The notes under the pieces were generated by a model. The model had not been told where the DNA came from and ran no database searches. It worked only from the letters and a program-made list of their open reading frames with translations. From Parasitella parasitica (lineage: Eukaryota; Mucoromycota; Mucoromycetes; Mucorales; Mucoraceae), in assembly GCA_025201805.1 (NCBI GenBank), contig MU619332.1:1-64000 (forward strand): DNA of 64,000 nt, given 5' to 3'. Positions 24,899 through 36,449 of this stretch are shown here, in pieces. Numbering within the stretch: position 1 is the first letter of the stretch; every line of letters starts with the position of its first letter. The position numbers and the translations under genes are program-made.

Positions 24899-27082
24899 CT
24901 AATAGTTATAGGCTTGTTGTGGTTGACCTGGAAATCCAGGAGTTGTTTGAGGGGCAACATATTGCTGCTGTTGTTGTTGTTGTTGTTGTGGAGGTTGTTG
25001 CTGGACCGGAGGGGAAGGCGAGGTATAATTGACACCTGAGTAACCTTCAGGTCCACTAGGCGAAGGCACATAAGCAGCATAATTTTGCTGTTGCGGCGGC
25101 TGTTGGCTTACGTCTTGAGAAGAGTAGTCAGAAGTACGCTGGAGTTGCTGTTGTTGGCTATCATATGAAGGTTGGTATGGGCTTTGTTGAGCATTATAAT
25201 CATATTGAGGTTGTTGTTGCTGGTGTGGTTGAGGAAGTGGAGCACTGTTCACTTGAGGAGTAGCCGTAGTGTTGAAAGCATACATTGGCTGCTGCGATGT
25301 TTGATGCTGTGGAGAGGCAGCAGCGGGAGGACTTTGAGGCTGTTGCTGCTGCTGCTGCTGCTGCTGAGGCTGACCAGACGGTGGCTGATAATTGACATAA
25401 GGCTGCGACGAGTATGCTTGATATCCAGAGTAAGGTTGCTGGGTTTCAGGTTGAAAAGAGTGGTGGTTAGGTAGATATCCGCTGTAGGCACCTGCAGACA
25501 ATGAAGAGTATCTAGCGACCGAATTGGAAAGCATGCTATCATACATAGTTCTAGCTTGCATGAATTTTTCATTTAAAGCAACCAATTCATCTGCACAATA
25601 TATTAATTCTCTGGCACTAGCCTGTTCATATAGCACTAACCTTTCTTCAAACTATACTTCTCAATTAATTTGACAAGCTTGGGCCTGATGGAAAGAGTGC
25701 TGTTATACAGATTCTGAAGTTCTTCATTATCTGAAAACGAATCCTTGGCACGAGGATCATTGCTAGAGAGCAATTCCAATAAGCGGTCAATGTTACGAGT
25801 TTCATTCATAACATCATTCTCGACAGAAGCTTCTTTCAACAAATCAGAAGGGGAGGGATCTACGATCTTCTCAACATAATTCACAGGGAAGATGCCTGTC
25901 TTTCCACGCAATTCACCCTTCCACCAATCACGGTAAACACTCTCGATAACACGAATGATGTCTCCCTTCTCAAAACCAAGTTCGCCTTGCTCTGTAGGTT
26001 GAAAGTCATATAAAGCTCTAACTCTGGAAATCTGAGGAGTCTTATCTTCCTCTTTCGCCTAAAATAAATGAAAGTTAATGCTTGCATCATATGTCATTTG
26101 ACCATTTGAATCTACCTTGGATGATGCATTGTTTGAAGAGGCTATAGTAGCTGAAGCCGCAGGAGCTGCAGACTAGCAGGATTACGTACATCAATATTGG
26201 CTTCTCCGCATTTTTCATTTAAAAATCTACTCACTTTATAAGAAGGACGGTTCTCTGACTCAGAAAGAGACAATGCCAAAGCAAGTTGGAACTCTTCTTC
26301 CTCTTTCTGTTTATCCAATTCAGACTAGTTTAATAAGAAATAGTCAAGCTGCAGTCTTGGCATATTTAGCAAATTTTCTTACTTGAGTAAACTCCTTTTT
26401 CGGTTTCTGAGGTGATGGGAATTGAATGCCCTCAGCCCGCAATGATTGATATACATCGCCCATTATTCCAAGCGAGGAATCAGTTCTAAATTCAAACGAG
26501 CACATTTGAATAAACTCCAAAATCCTTGTTCTGACCTTTGCGTGAACAGTCTATGTAACGTAAACATGATTAGTCAATGTGCTGCGGTTTGGAATGAGCT
26601 TCACTCTTACTTTCTCATGGACAAGGTCTGTTAATGTGTTGGTAAATGAGCGAGAAGAGATTTCACGATGTACTGTTATGTTGCAATTTTTAACCAAAGC
26701 TTCAGCCAACTATGCAAACAAGTCGAGTGTTAAAGTCCTGGACATAATCAATCAGACAAAAATAGTTACAGCAATAGCATAAAGTTGAACGTTTGGATTT
26801 TTGTTCTTCAAGCGAGTTTCCACCGCCGCGATACAATCTCTTGCACTAAAGAAAGGTTTAGTACAATGCGATTTTCGACCTGAATCACAGCGACACATAC
26901 CCGTCAGGAGAATGAGAGACTTTATCAGTTACGGCCAAGATAAACTCCCAATTCTCAACTGTGAGATTTTCGTCGGTTGCGGTGGCTACATTTTATGTTG
27001 AGTAAACTGCATCTTATGTGCTTGAAACGAAACAAAACTTACCAACAAGCTTATCAAAAGGATTATTTGCTCTTGAAAACAT
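24899..27082 (-). CDS. hse1: Hse1/STAM, ESCRT-0 subunit (VHS-UIM-SH3)
   Basis: Nine exons on the minus strand: 27043-27082, 26901-26985, 26770-26845, 26611-26709, 26383-26550, 26235-26324, 26116-26172, 25641-26058, 24899-25590; 574 residues. VHS domain about 1-140 (NPFDKLVEKATDE-like start, DKVSHSPDGARDCIAAVETR). A ubiquitin-interacting motif lies near 165 (EEFQLALALSLSES) and an SH3 domain at about 215-270 (ALYDFQPTEQGELGFEKGD, DWWKGEL). A helical GAT-like core follows (RPKLVKLIEKYSLKKDELV), then a long Pro/Gln/Tyr-rich C terminus. With Vps27 this protein sorts ubiquitylated cargo at endosomes. All eight introns are 50-68 bp and phase-consistent. An intron at 25591-25640 removes an in-frame TAG after KYSLKK and restores the family pattern. 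Confidence 0.95.
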
Positions 27083-27245
27083 GATTTTTCGATAGAAATA
27101 GGAAAAAGAGTAAAAGGAGATAAATATTCATAGTAAGAATCTCATACTTTTCCTGGACAGAGGATCCAATTATATTCATGACCCGGTGTGCTATTCCAGT
27201 GGGAGTTTTGATGTCAGTTGATTTCCATAAGAACTCAAATAATCG

Positions 27246-27376
27246 TTAACGAACGTCTATCCCAATAGGTAGTAGAAAAATCCAATCAAGAATATTCTGC
27301 GTTATTAAAATTTACAAGCTTCAGCAATGTATGAGGTTGAGCTCACCATCTTTTTCGAGCGGTTTTGGTCTGCCAT
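27246..27376 (-). CDS. Candidate spliced micro-gene (26 residues)
   Basis: ATG at 27376, exon 27347-27376 (10 codons, MADQNRSKKM), a 50-bp intron 27297-27346 with donor GTGAGC and acceptor ACGCAG, then exon 27246-27296 coding a short hydrophobic stretch (ILDWIFLLPIGI) and a TAA. Phase is conserved across the junction. It could be a small membrane peptide, or the first exons of a longer gene, or chance. I recognise no family. Confidence 0.2.
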
Positions 27377-28533
27377 TTTGCACGTTCCTACCGGTATGAG
27401 ATTTTAACTATTGGGATGTTATGAAATGAAGGCGCTCTTTTCGCATTTTACTTGAATCTAAAGTAAAAAAAAAAAAAAGGCCATCTGAAAAGCTAGATAA
27501 CAAAAAAATTTTCATACCTGAGAAGTGAGTACATTTTAGTCGAGACTTTATCAAGCCCATCCAATATTAAATCTATTTGTAAACTAAATACTAGGGTATT
27601 GCTTCTCATCTCAATCAACATATTTTTTACATTTAACGCAATACAGTTTCTTTAAATAGCCTCTATTGTCGTGGCCTCTAAAATTTTTCTGCAAACTTTT
27701 TCCAATTCTCTGCAATAACTTGAGCGAATAAACAATGATTGCACAGATAAAAGTGCGAGTACAATACTTGACCACGGCAATAGTAGCTTCGAATTATATT
27801 GGGTATTTTTATGATCCCACCTACAATGGACATTAAAGGTACAAAAACTTGACATTCTAAATAATTGAGGCGCTTATGTTGAGTCGAAATCAAACTAACT
27901 ATTACAACAATCCTTATGATTGTCAATATCCAACTATTACAAAACAACCTTAACTTCAAGGTTATACCGTACCAGCATAAAACCGGCAGTAGCAGCAGCA
28001 TATGTGATCTCCGACATTGATTTATCGCTAGACATGTTTCACGGATGCCAATTTGGATTTGTTTGATACAAATTCATCAATATCCTTAGAACTTCATAAT
28101 ACAACATACCTTATAAACCTAAGTAAGTTTGTAGAGAATTAAAATTCAAATATAATGGTGTGTAATTTAAATAAAAATTTTACCAAAAATCATGAGTAAT
28201 TTAAGATTAAAGGAAAACGTGTTTTTCGACTGAAACTCTACAACATGCATAATTATTACCTAAAATGGTGATTAGGTATTAAAGATGAAGCAAAATAGAA
28301 TGTTTTCACTTCATATATACCATAGTAAAAAGTTGTGTTTTTGTGGTCAAATTCGAGATGCTGTGATTTTCATCCATTTCGCCTTATGAACCTTCATGAA
28401 AAATCGTTGAAAATCAGTGATTTCTTTTTTACTTTTTTTTTTGGGTGGAAATGCATCAGATCAAAGCTGCTAATACTAGAAAGTCATTTGGTGCGGATTT
28501 AAGCATTTGAATCGGTCAGGAATGGCATAAATT
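27377..28533. other. Intergenic, AT-rich
   Basis: Overlapping minus-strand ORFs at 27652-28001 show no family resemblance. Nothing else seen. Confidence 0.45.
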
Positions 28534-28905
28534 TCATCCGAGTTGTGCAAAACAAGTCTGATAACAAAGTGTGTACTCCACATGCTGGTAAGATGTCTTC
28601 CTTCTTTTCAGTTCAATCAGCTTTTTGGAGCTGACTAGCAATCCACTGCCCTTTAGAAAACGCTCACCGGATGCCATCAACTTTATCAACAAACAAATTT
28701 TTTTATTAGGCCAGGTGGCCGACAAGAAAAGGTTTGATAGCAATGAGAAGAAGCACGGTTTTTGACCGCTGGTTTTATACAATTGGAATTCCCTCTTGAT
28801 GCAGTCTATTTCGTCAAGAAGCAGCACGAAACCGGTGATTGTTCGTAGTTGCTTTGTACAGTCTGCAGCGCAAGCTTTGATTGAAATCGACCCTGACATT
28901 TCCAA
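28534..28905 (-). pseudogene. Possible decayed AAA+ (Orc1/Cdc6-like) fragment
   Basis: A 123-codon open frame contains GFVLLLDEIDCI, which resembles the Walker B segment of Orc1/Cdc6-type AAA+ ATPases, followed at a fitting distance by SNLF...WPNKKICLLI, loosely like the LFDWP...RLIVIAIAN stretch of that family. No Walker A lies upstream and no plausible start codon precedes it. If real it is a small relic. Resemblance is weak and could be coincidental. Confidence 0.18.
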
Positions 28906-29000
28906 GACTTTATTTTGCAGTTCAATTATAGACGAGCGATATTTTAGGCGCTATAGACTATAAACTACACGATACGGTATGTACAGTAGTAGAGCCAATA

Positions 29001-29177
29001 ATGGCAGCACAACTGGAACACTGGTTTGACGTCCCGCAAGAGAAAACCTTGGTATGAACAACTAGTTTTGGATCCATTGTCGCATCTTTTCTCTCTATTT
29101 TTTTTAAAATTTTAATATCCATTAACACTGTTATTTATTTTGACCAGTATAAGCGTATAAAAAATGGAGTAAAATAA
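29001..29177 (+). other. Spliced mini-ORF upstream of GCN2
   Basis: ATG at 29001 opens 17 codons (MAAQLEHWFDVPQEKTL), then GTATGA donor at 29052, a pyrimidine-rich 96-bp intron and acceptor GACCAG at 29147. Nine further codons and a TAA follow, in phase. It ends 154 bp before the GCN2 ATG on the same strand. It could be a spliced upstream ORF of GCN2, a separate microprotein, or chance. Confidence 0.25.
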
Positions 29178-29331
29178 TCCAAGTATTATTTTCCTCTTGT
29201 ACATAAATCAGACATTAAAAACTCAAAAGAACTCTATTCGTATACACAAAAGCACAAAAGAAGCGCACTTTTTCACCTTGCGAAAACTTATACGAACGAC
29301 ACAGACACGCACCGATACATACTCATCACAA

Positions 29332-32300
29332 ATGCAAACAAATATCGATTTCCAGCAACTTAAAGAGATTCAAGAGAACGAAATAGAGGCTTTGAAAGCT
29401 ATTTTCATGGAAGATTTCCAAGAGGTGGTAAACAAAACAGCCTGGAAGGTACATGGCATTGAAAAAGAAAACGCTTTCATTATTCCCGTACTCAAGCAAT
29501 TTTACAGGTATCTCATTCCGATCCAGAGTTCATCTTGCATCTTTACCCTCTCGGCGTGGAAGAAAGCGAGGCTTATACGACAGTAGACCTCAAAGTACGA
29601 TTTCCAAAGTCGTACCCAAACAAACCACCCGAACTTCATCTGCTCAACCCTCGTGGATTATCTAACACCGTCTTGCGTCATTTAGCGCATTCGCTCCAGC
29701 AGACTGCCCAGCAACTACTTGGCCAGGAAATGACGTATGATTTGACCGATCATGTACGTGCCTTTCTGGCTAATCATAATGCGCCACCTCCAGCTGTCCC
29801 AAAACTCACGCTGCACGAGCAAATGGTGATTCGCAATGAGCAAGACTTGAAGGTGGAGAGAGAGCGTGAATTGGAAGAGCTGGCACGAAAAAGACAAGAA
29901 CGAGAAGCAGAACTTCGAGTCCAGTCTGACATGATGAATGAAAAGATTCAGCAAGACATTGAGCGGAAAAGAGAGCATGCTCGAGTCGCTAGACAACATC
30001 GGCAGGAATTTGGGTTCTCGAATGGTGGTGAGGCCATTGTAGACGACGACTTTCATGCTCACTTTGACAGCTCGGATGCGCTAAACAACTTGGACAGCAG
30101 CGATATCAAAATGATCAATTTTGAGAATCTGATAACAGTAGCTATCGAAAAGGAAGAAAATGGAATTATACCAAAGAGAATCTGCTTCCATACGGTTGCA
30201 ATTGGACCTTGTGTTGGAAAAGGTGTTGTAGGCGAAACTTTCTCCGCACAACCGTTGAACTATAAATTGATAGGCGAAGGTGGTAACACAACAATGGATG
30301 TGGATAGTCTGGTCCTGCCAAGTCTTTTGGCTGTCAAACGAGTAGTCGTAACTGGATCATACTATACTACTCAAGCAGGAAAGAGAAAGCTGCAGGACGT
30401 CGAGAGAGAGCTGGATAGACTGCGTACAATACAGCACCCACACATACTCAATGTGTACGATGCTCGCTTAGATCGTAATCATATTGACCGAAATACCTGG
30501 ACTTTGCATATTTTGATGGAGTATGAACAGGGCGGTAGTTTGCATGATTTACTCAAAAAATGCGGTGGTGGTCTGCGATTGGCAATTGTTCGTAAATACA
30601 TGAAGCAGCTGTTATGGGCTTTGAATCATATCCACCTTAATGGATTCATCTGTAAAGGTATTGTGTAGAGGACTCCATCAATTTTTGGGGGTGGGGGTAC
30701 ATACTGATGTTCCAATAGATATTCGATCCAATAGTATCTTTTGTGGCAACAACCAATCTGTCAAATTGGCTGATGTTAGTTACAACAAGCGTTTGCATGG
30801 CAAGTAGTGTAATTTTCTTTGCTCGTTAAACATGTCATGTTGACTCGCTATGAATAGACTTGAATAAATCAAACTTTTTGATTGAGGCCGATGATGCGGA
30901 AACACCAAGGGCAGAGTCAACATCAGCATGGAGTTCACCTGAATTGAGGGAGCGGCCAGGCGTGTACGGCAGGAAAAACGATATTTGGTGTCTCGGTATT
31001 GTTTTTATAGAAATGCTGTGGGGCATTGACGTTACCAAGGAATTTGGAGATTTTGATGCCTTTCTGCGCACTGCTGGATCAGAATTACCAGCTATCGCCA
31101 ATGATTTTGCAAAGAGATTGTTAGAGCCTGATCCAAGAAAGAGGCCTACTGCTATTGACTTGATGAACGATGCGTTCTTTTCTGGAGATAACGAAGCCAT
31201 GATATCCGAACAAGCTGCACCTCCTGTATTCTCTGCCAATGTTGCTCCACATGTAAATTCCAGCAAACTCAACCATGCAGATCACAATATCGCTCCTCCT
31301 CCTCTCCCTCAACTGTTCGAGCCATCTGTGGCTCCCGATTTCAACAGATCCATCTATCCTCCCGACAACCATAACCGAATGGCGACAACCATAGCTGTAA
31401 ATACACAGCACCCCCACACACACGGCCAGAACTTTTCCTCTTCTGATGCTAACCCTGCACCAATCATCAGCACTTCTCGATACAGGACAGATTTTGAAGA
31501 AATCGAGTTTTTAGGAAAAGGTGGATTTGGCGAAGTGATCAAAGCTCGAAATCGATTAGACGGCCGACTGTACGCCATCAAAAAGATTCGTCTAGATCCT
31601 CGAGACAGCGAAGATCTGCGCAAGATTTTAAGAGAAGTGCACTCGTTATCCAGTCTTCACCATCAGTATGTCGTCCGATACTTTGCTACTTGGTTTGAAG
31701 ACGAGGACGGGGCCAGTTTCAAAGGCAGTGATGATGAGAGCTTATCTGATGAATCAGAATCAGAATACGACGATGAAGAAGACGGCGATGTCAGTGCTTA
31801 CAAGCAGCAGTTTCATGACTTCTTGTCTGTGGATAATCATAAATCCAAAAGCAAAAGCAAGAGTTATTCAGCCATTCAGTTTGACGATGATGGAGATGAA
31901 AGCAGCAGCGAAGAAGAAGACGAAGATAATTCCGAGCTGTACGAAGACGAAAGCACTACAGGCTATAATTCAGACAATTTTATCTCTTTTGCCCACAATG
32001 GAGAGACAGATGGAGACAGCACCAGCGATGCGACCGCAGATACAGTGTCAACAAAGAAGCAGCATCTCGTTCGTAAAGCATTCAACAACCTCAAAAAGAA
32101 ATCTGAAGAAAAGAGCACAGAGAGCCAAAAGAGAAATCATCAGCAGCGTACTCGAGTCTTGTATATTCAGATGGAATATTGCGAGAAGAAAACGCTCCGG
32201 GATGTCATTGACGAGGGTATTGATGAGCAGGAGGCATGGCGTTTGTTCCGTCAGATTCTTGAAGGGCTGGTTCACATCCATTCGCAAGGCATGATCCATC

Positions 32301-35137
32301 GAGATTTGAAGCCTGCAAACATTTTCTTGGATTCCAATAACGATGTCAAGATTGGGGATTTTGGTTTAGCTACGACAAACCAAACTTTGGTGGACGGCGC
32401 TTTGTTTGCCAAGAATGCTAGCCATCGTATGACGGACAAATTCAGCGCGAATTCATCTGTTTTTGCGGCTGGTGCTGCTGAGAGCGCAAATGCTAGCTAT
32501 ACGGGATATTCTGTGTCGAGTGCTCATGTGGGTGCGGATGAAAGCATGACAACTGGTGTAGGCACAACATTCTATGTCTCCCCTGAGGTGATGCCTGATC
32601 CAGCCACTGGTGCTACATCCGGCATGCGATACAATCAGAAAGTTGATATGTTCTCGCTTGGTATCATCTTTTTCGAAATGTGCTATGGTCTTTCTACGGG
32701 TATGCAGCGAGTGATTGTGCTAAATGAGTTGCGAAGTGGCAAGTTTCCCGAAGATTTTCCATCAAACTATGTGAACCAAAAGAAGATCATCAAGATATTG
32801 CTATCTATTCAACCCAAGGACCGACCCAACAGTTTCGAACTCTTACGTAGTGACTTATTGCCACCCAAGCTGGAAGATGAATATATCAAAGAATGCGTGC
32901 GCACTATTGCTAACCCAAACACGCCGTATTACGACAAGCTGATGTCTGCCATGTTTTCTCAGTCAGCTGATCGACACAAGGATTTTACGTACGATTATCA
33001 GACTAGCGCTGAAAATTCATTTGACCCCTTTAGCCATATCTTTTTTGATTGCATTCGTGAGCAAATGGCCAAAGTATTCAGACGTCATGGTGCTATTGAT
33101 GTCTCTGCTCCTCTGCTAATACCCAAGAATGATTTGTACGAATGGAATTGGAAAAACCCAGTGTATTTGATGGATTCTCAGGGTGCACTGAACCAACTGC
33201 CATACGACCAGACTGTGCCATTTGCAAGATACATTGCTCGGCAAAAAGGATTTCCAGAGCTGAAGCGCTTCACGTTTGACAAGGTGTATCGAGAAAACCA
33301 GAGTGGCGGTCAGCCTGAAGCTGTATTGGAAGCTGATTTCGATATTGTTCATAAAGAAACAGCACCTATGGTTCCTGATGCAGAGGTGCTTAAAGTGGTT
33401 GAAGAGGTGTTGGAGGAATTGCCTCCGTACAAGAATGGCGGTTTCTATTTCATGGTTAATCACACGGGCATTACAGATATCATTCTTGATAGTTGTCGAG
33501 TTCCACCAGACATTCGGAAGGGAGTCTTGGTTGCTTTGTCTAGCTTAGGACGTGCTCCATCATTTGCTGCTGTGCGCAATATTCTTAAGCTGAAATACCA
33601 TCTGCAACGTAGCGTACTTGATGAATTATCCATGTTCAATGTGCATGGCGAATTGGAAAACACTGTCAAGAAAATTGAAGGCCTATTATCCAATGCCCAC
33701 AAGACTAAATTTAGAGATTGTATTAGTGACCTACGCACTTTGATGATCGTGAGCAAACATATTGGCATCCACCACAGGATTGTCTTTCACCCGCTTTTAG
33801 TGTAAGTTGGATATACAAATACACTTAAAGTGTGTTGCGGAAAATTAATCCCGATTAATATTCTAGATACAACAACCATTTTTATAAGAATGGTATGGTG
33901 TTTGAGACAGTGGCAGACACAATTGATTCGAAACGTAAGGATGTGCTCGCTGTAGGTGGAAGGTACTGTATTCAATGCGTCACTCATCACACAAAAGCAA
34001 TGCTGATTGTGTTATAGATACGATTTCCTGGTCCAACATTTCGCACATCCTAATGCCACCGCTAATCGAAAATTGCGAGCTGTTGGCGTAAATATTGCAG
34101 TTCAAAAACTCATTCGGCATCTGGATATGCACCAGTCAGAGCAAGTAAAATACCTCATGAAGGCCAAGAATGAAAAGATGAGAAGTTTCGGTCTGTGGGC
34201 TCCCAAAAAGTGTGATGTCTACGTTGCTAGCTTTGGTAAGGTCTTGATCCAGGAACGTCTGGAAATAGTTCAGGAACTTTGGAACCATGGTATCCGTGCA
34301 GAGTTCCAGTATAATGATGGTGATTACTTGACCCCTGAAGATTTGGTGTCTTTGTGTAAGAAAGCAAGTATCAATTGGATTGTTATTGTGAAGCACAAGA
34401 ACACAGAAAGTAAATCACCTTCTGTATCCGATTCTACAACAGTCAAGGTCAAGGATGTTTTACGACGGACGGAGACAGAAGTGAGCAAGTCAGATCTTTG
34501 TATTTGGTTAACTACTGAAATCAACGAGCAAATTAGAGTTGATTCGGTAGCAAGAATAAAGAACAAACATGACTTGAAGTCAAAGGATACATCAGATTCA
34601 GGTATAGTTGATGTATACTGTGAGATACAGTCTATATACTAATATCAATTTAGTGCGAAATGATCCCTTCTCTCATGATCTGTCTAAAGGCGATGGATTA
34701 GATCAAAAGAAAACAGCTTTTGATGTGAATATTGTATTCAATGAGGGGCGTGGCAAAGAGCGAACAAAAATGAAGCACAAACATAAGACTGTGCTTATTG
34801 ATAAAGGTATGTAAAACAAATACAAAATCTGATTTATAACATGGTCCTCATACGCTGAACAGCTATTCATCGTCTTACTCCCATCATGGATGATTTGAAA
34901 AAGGACGTCCAAGTAATTGCATTTGATTTACCAAAGGAAATTGTTAAGCACATGGTAGAACTCTGCTTTTGGCAGGACGATGGATACAAGAAACTCTTAG
35001 ATCATGCTGGTATTGGTCAGAGAGATACCCTTAATAGAGTGAGACATGCAATTCAAAAGCATATTGATGCAAAGCATAAATGTGTGTGGCTTTATTCTCA
35101 CAAAGATGATTTTGCCTTGTTGTGTGTATTGCCTTGA
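29332..35137 (+). CDS. gcn2: Gcn2, eIF2-alpha kinase
   Basis: Eight exons: 29332-29448, 29508-30657, 30719-30799, 30858-33801, 33867-33962, 34018-34601, 34654-34806, 34863-35137; 1799 residues. RWD domain about 8-125 (binds Gcn1), a charged helix, then a pseudokinase (about 240-560; [11 protein letters not shown] stands where HRD would be). The active kinase spans about 660-1090: [34 protein letters not shown] and the [13 protein letters not shown] activation loop. An acidic insert of roughly 150 residues lies between its lobes. A HisRS-like domain (about 1140-1620) senses uncharged tRNA, and a C-terminal ribosome-binding/dimerisation domain ends the protein. It phosphorylates eIF2-alpha under amino-acid starvation. 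Intron 3 (30800-30857) uses a GC donor. The protein is slightly longer than yeast Gcn2 (about 1650), mainly through the kinase insert. Confidence 0.97.
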
Positions 35138-35445
35138 AATAAATTATTACTACAAGCCAGAGCGCTTGTTCCTATATTTTATACAAGTGAAATGACATAC
35201 TATATCCATAGCAAGTCGTAAATAATGAAGAAAAAATATATATACAGTATATCCAGATGCATGAGTATAAATAAAAATTTAAGAAAAGGAGATGGGCTGG
35301 TTGTGTAATTCTTGATTCACACATAAGGCAATATATAAAGCAAAACGCACGCTGATGGGTCTTTCTCTTATGTGAATTCAAGTTTTTATTATAATTAAGT
35401 TGGAACAATATCAACAATGAGTTTATTTACTCTCAAGTTGTAAAT

Positions 35446-35477
<32 letters not shown>
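35138..35477. other. Convergent 3' region with (ATGT)n microsatellite
   Basis: 340 bp between GCN2 and the opposite-strand dehydrogenase. About seven ATGT units (35450-35477) run right up to the dehydrogenase stop codon, so they lie in its 3' UTR. Confidence 0.7.
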
Positions 35478-36449
35478 TTAAATCTTTTCTAAAATCATCT
35501 TCTCAGTTACATCCCAAAGCCGCTTCGCCATTTCTTGATTATTTCCTTGTTCATTCAAAAGGTCTGTGTTGACGGCGTTGTTACTGTAAAATTCGCCCTT
35601 TATCACATCAGGAGATACCGCACAATACACATTGGTAGAGGCTCCAACGTCAACTTGTTTTCTAAACTTTCTTTCATTTAAAGCGACCTTGTATTTCCTC
35701 ATATTCCAAAACATATCCACGATGGTGGACAAACTTGCATGCCGGCTCATCAGATTAGTGGCCACACTTCCAGGATGAAGACTAGTTACGGTAATATCCA
35801 CATTTTCAGCATCAAATCGACGTTGAAGTTCTTTAGCGTGCAAAATATTGGCCAGCTTAGATTGCCCGTAATGATAATAAGGGCTATAGAACTTTTCTCC
35901 ATTCAAATTATCGAAATCCAAGCCTTTGGCGCTTAAAAATATGCTGTTTCCAGATGAACTGACATTGACAATACGAGAAGGTGCACTCTCTTTTAGTCTT
36001 TCAGTCAAAAGTGATGTGAGGTAAAAGTGGCCAACGTAATTGACTCCAAATTGTGTCTCAAATCCATCTTTTGTGGTTGACTGAGCACATCCCATAATAC
36101 CAGCGTTATTGATGAGAACATGAAGCGGTATTTTCAGATCAAGGAAGGCATTTGTGAACAGTTTTATAGACGAGAGATCAGATAAATCAAGCTCCATCGG
36201 CACCAGATCAGCATTGGGTACGGTTTCTTGGATGTATGCAATGGCTTCTTGAGATTTCTGTAGTGTTCTGCAAGGAATAATAACTTTGGCACCAGCAGAA
36301 GAAATTACACGAGCAGTTTCTTGGCCTACTCCAGAATTGGCACCTGTAACAATAACAACTTTGCCTGTCAAGTCTGTCTTGTAGAATTGGAGGATACCTG
36401 CGGCTGTAGTGTCCCATTCGATTGAAGCAGTTGCGATTGTAGTAGTCAT
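35478..36449 (-). CDS. Short-chain dehydrogenase/reductase, retinol-dehydrogenase-like
   Basis: Single exon, 323 residues. N-terminal NAD(P)-binding Rossmann fold with TGANSGVG (about residue 36), the ELDLSDLSSIK acidic/DxxD-type segment, NNAGIMG, the catalytic Ser in VNVSSSG, and the catalytic pair YGQSK. The region after YGQSK reads LHPGSVATNL, typical of the RDH/WWOX-like classical SDRs. Family members oxidise or reduce alcohols and ketones; the substrate is not predictable. No membrane helix or targeting signal is evident. The ATG at 36449 has an A-rich leader (AAAAC before ATG); a longer frame upstream has no ATG. Confidence 0.9.
   Translation of the reverse strand: MTTTIATASIEWDTTAAGILQFYKTDLTGKVVIVTGANSGVGQETARVISSAGAKVIIPCRTLQKSQEAIAYIQETVPNADLVPMELDLSDLSSIKLFTNAFLDLKIPLHVLINNAGIMGCAQSTTKDGFETQFGVNYVGHFYLTSLLTERLKESAPSRIVNVSSSGNSIFLSAKGLDFDNLNGEKFYSPYYHYGQSKLANILHAKELQRRFDAENVDITVTSLHPGSVATNLMSRHASLSTIVDMFWNMRKYKVALNERKFRKQVDVGASTNVYCAVSPDVIKGEFYSNNAVNTDLLNEQGNNQEMAKRLWDVTEKMILEKI

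Noticed and set aside
24818-25474. Leu-rich plus-strand ORFs across HSE1
   Set aside because: Antisense of the CAG/CAA-rich (polyQ) region, which always reads as Leu/Val runs.
31668-32294. 208-codon ORF overlapping GCN2
   Set aside because: Shadow of the acidic kinase insert in another frame; no independent evidence.
35450-35477. ATGT repeat as a CRISPR-like array
   Set aside because: Plain tetranucleotide microsatellite without spacers; not expected in a eukaryote.
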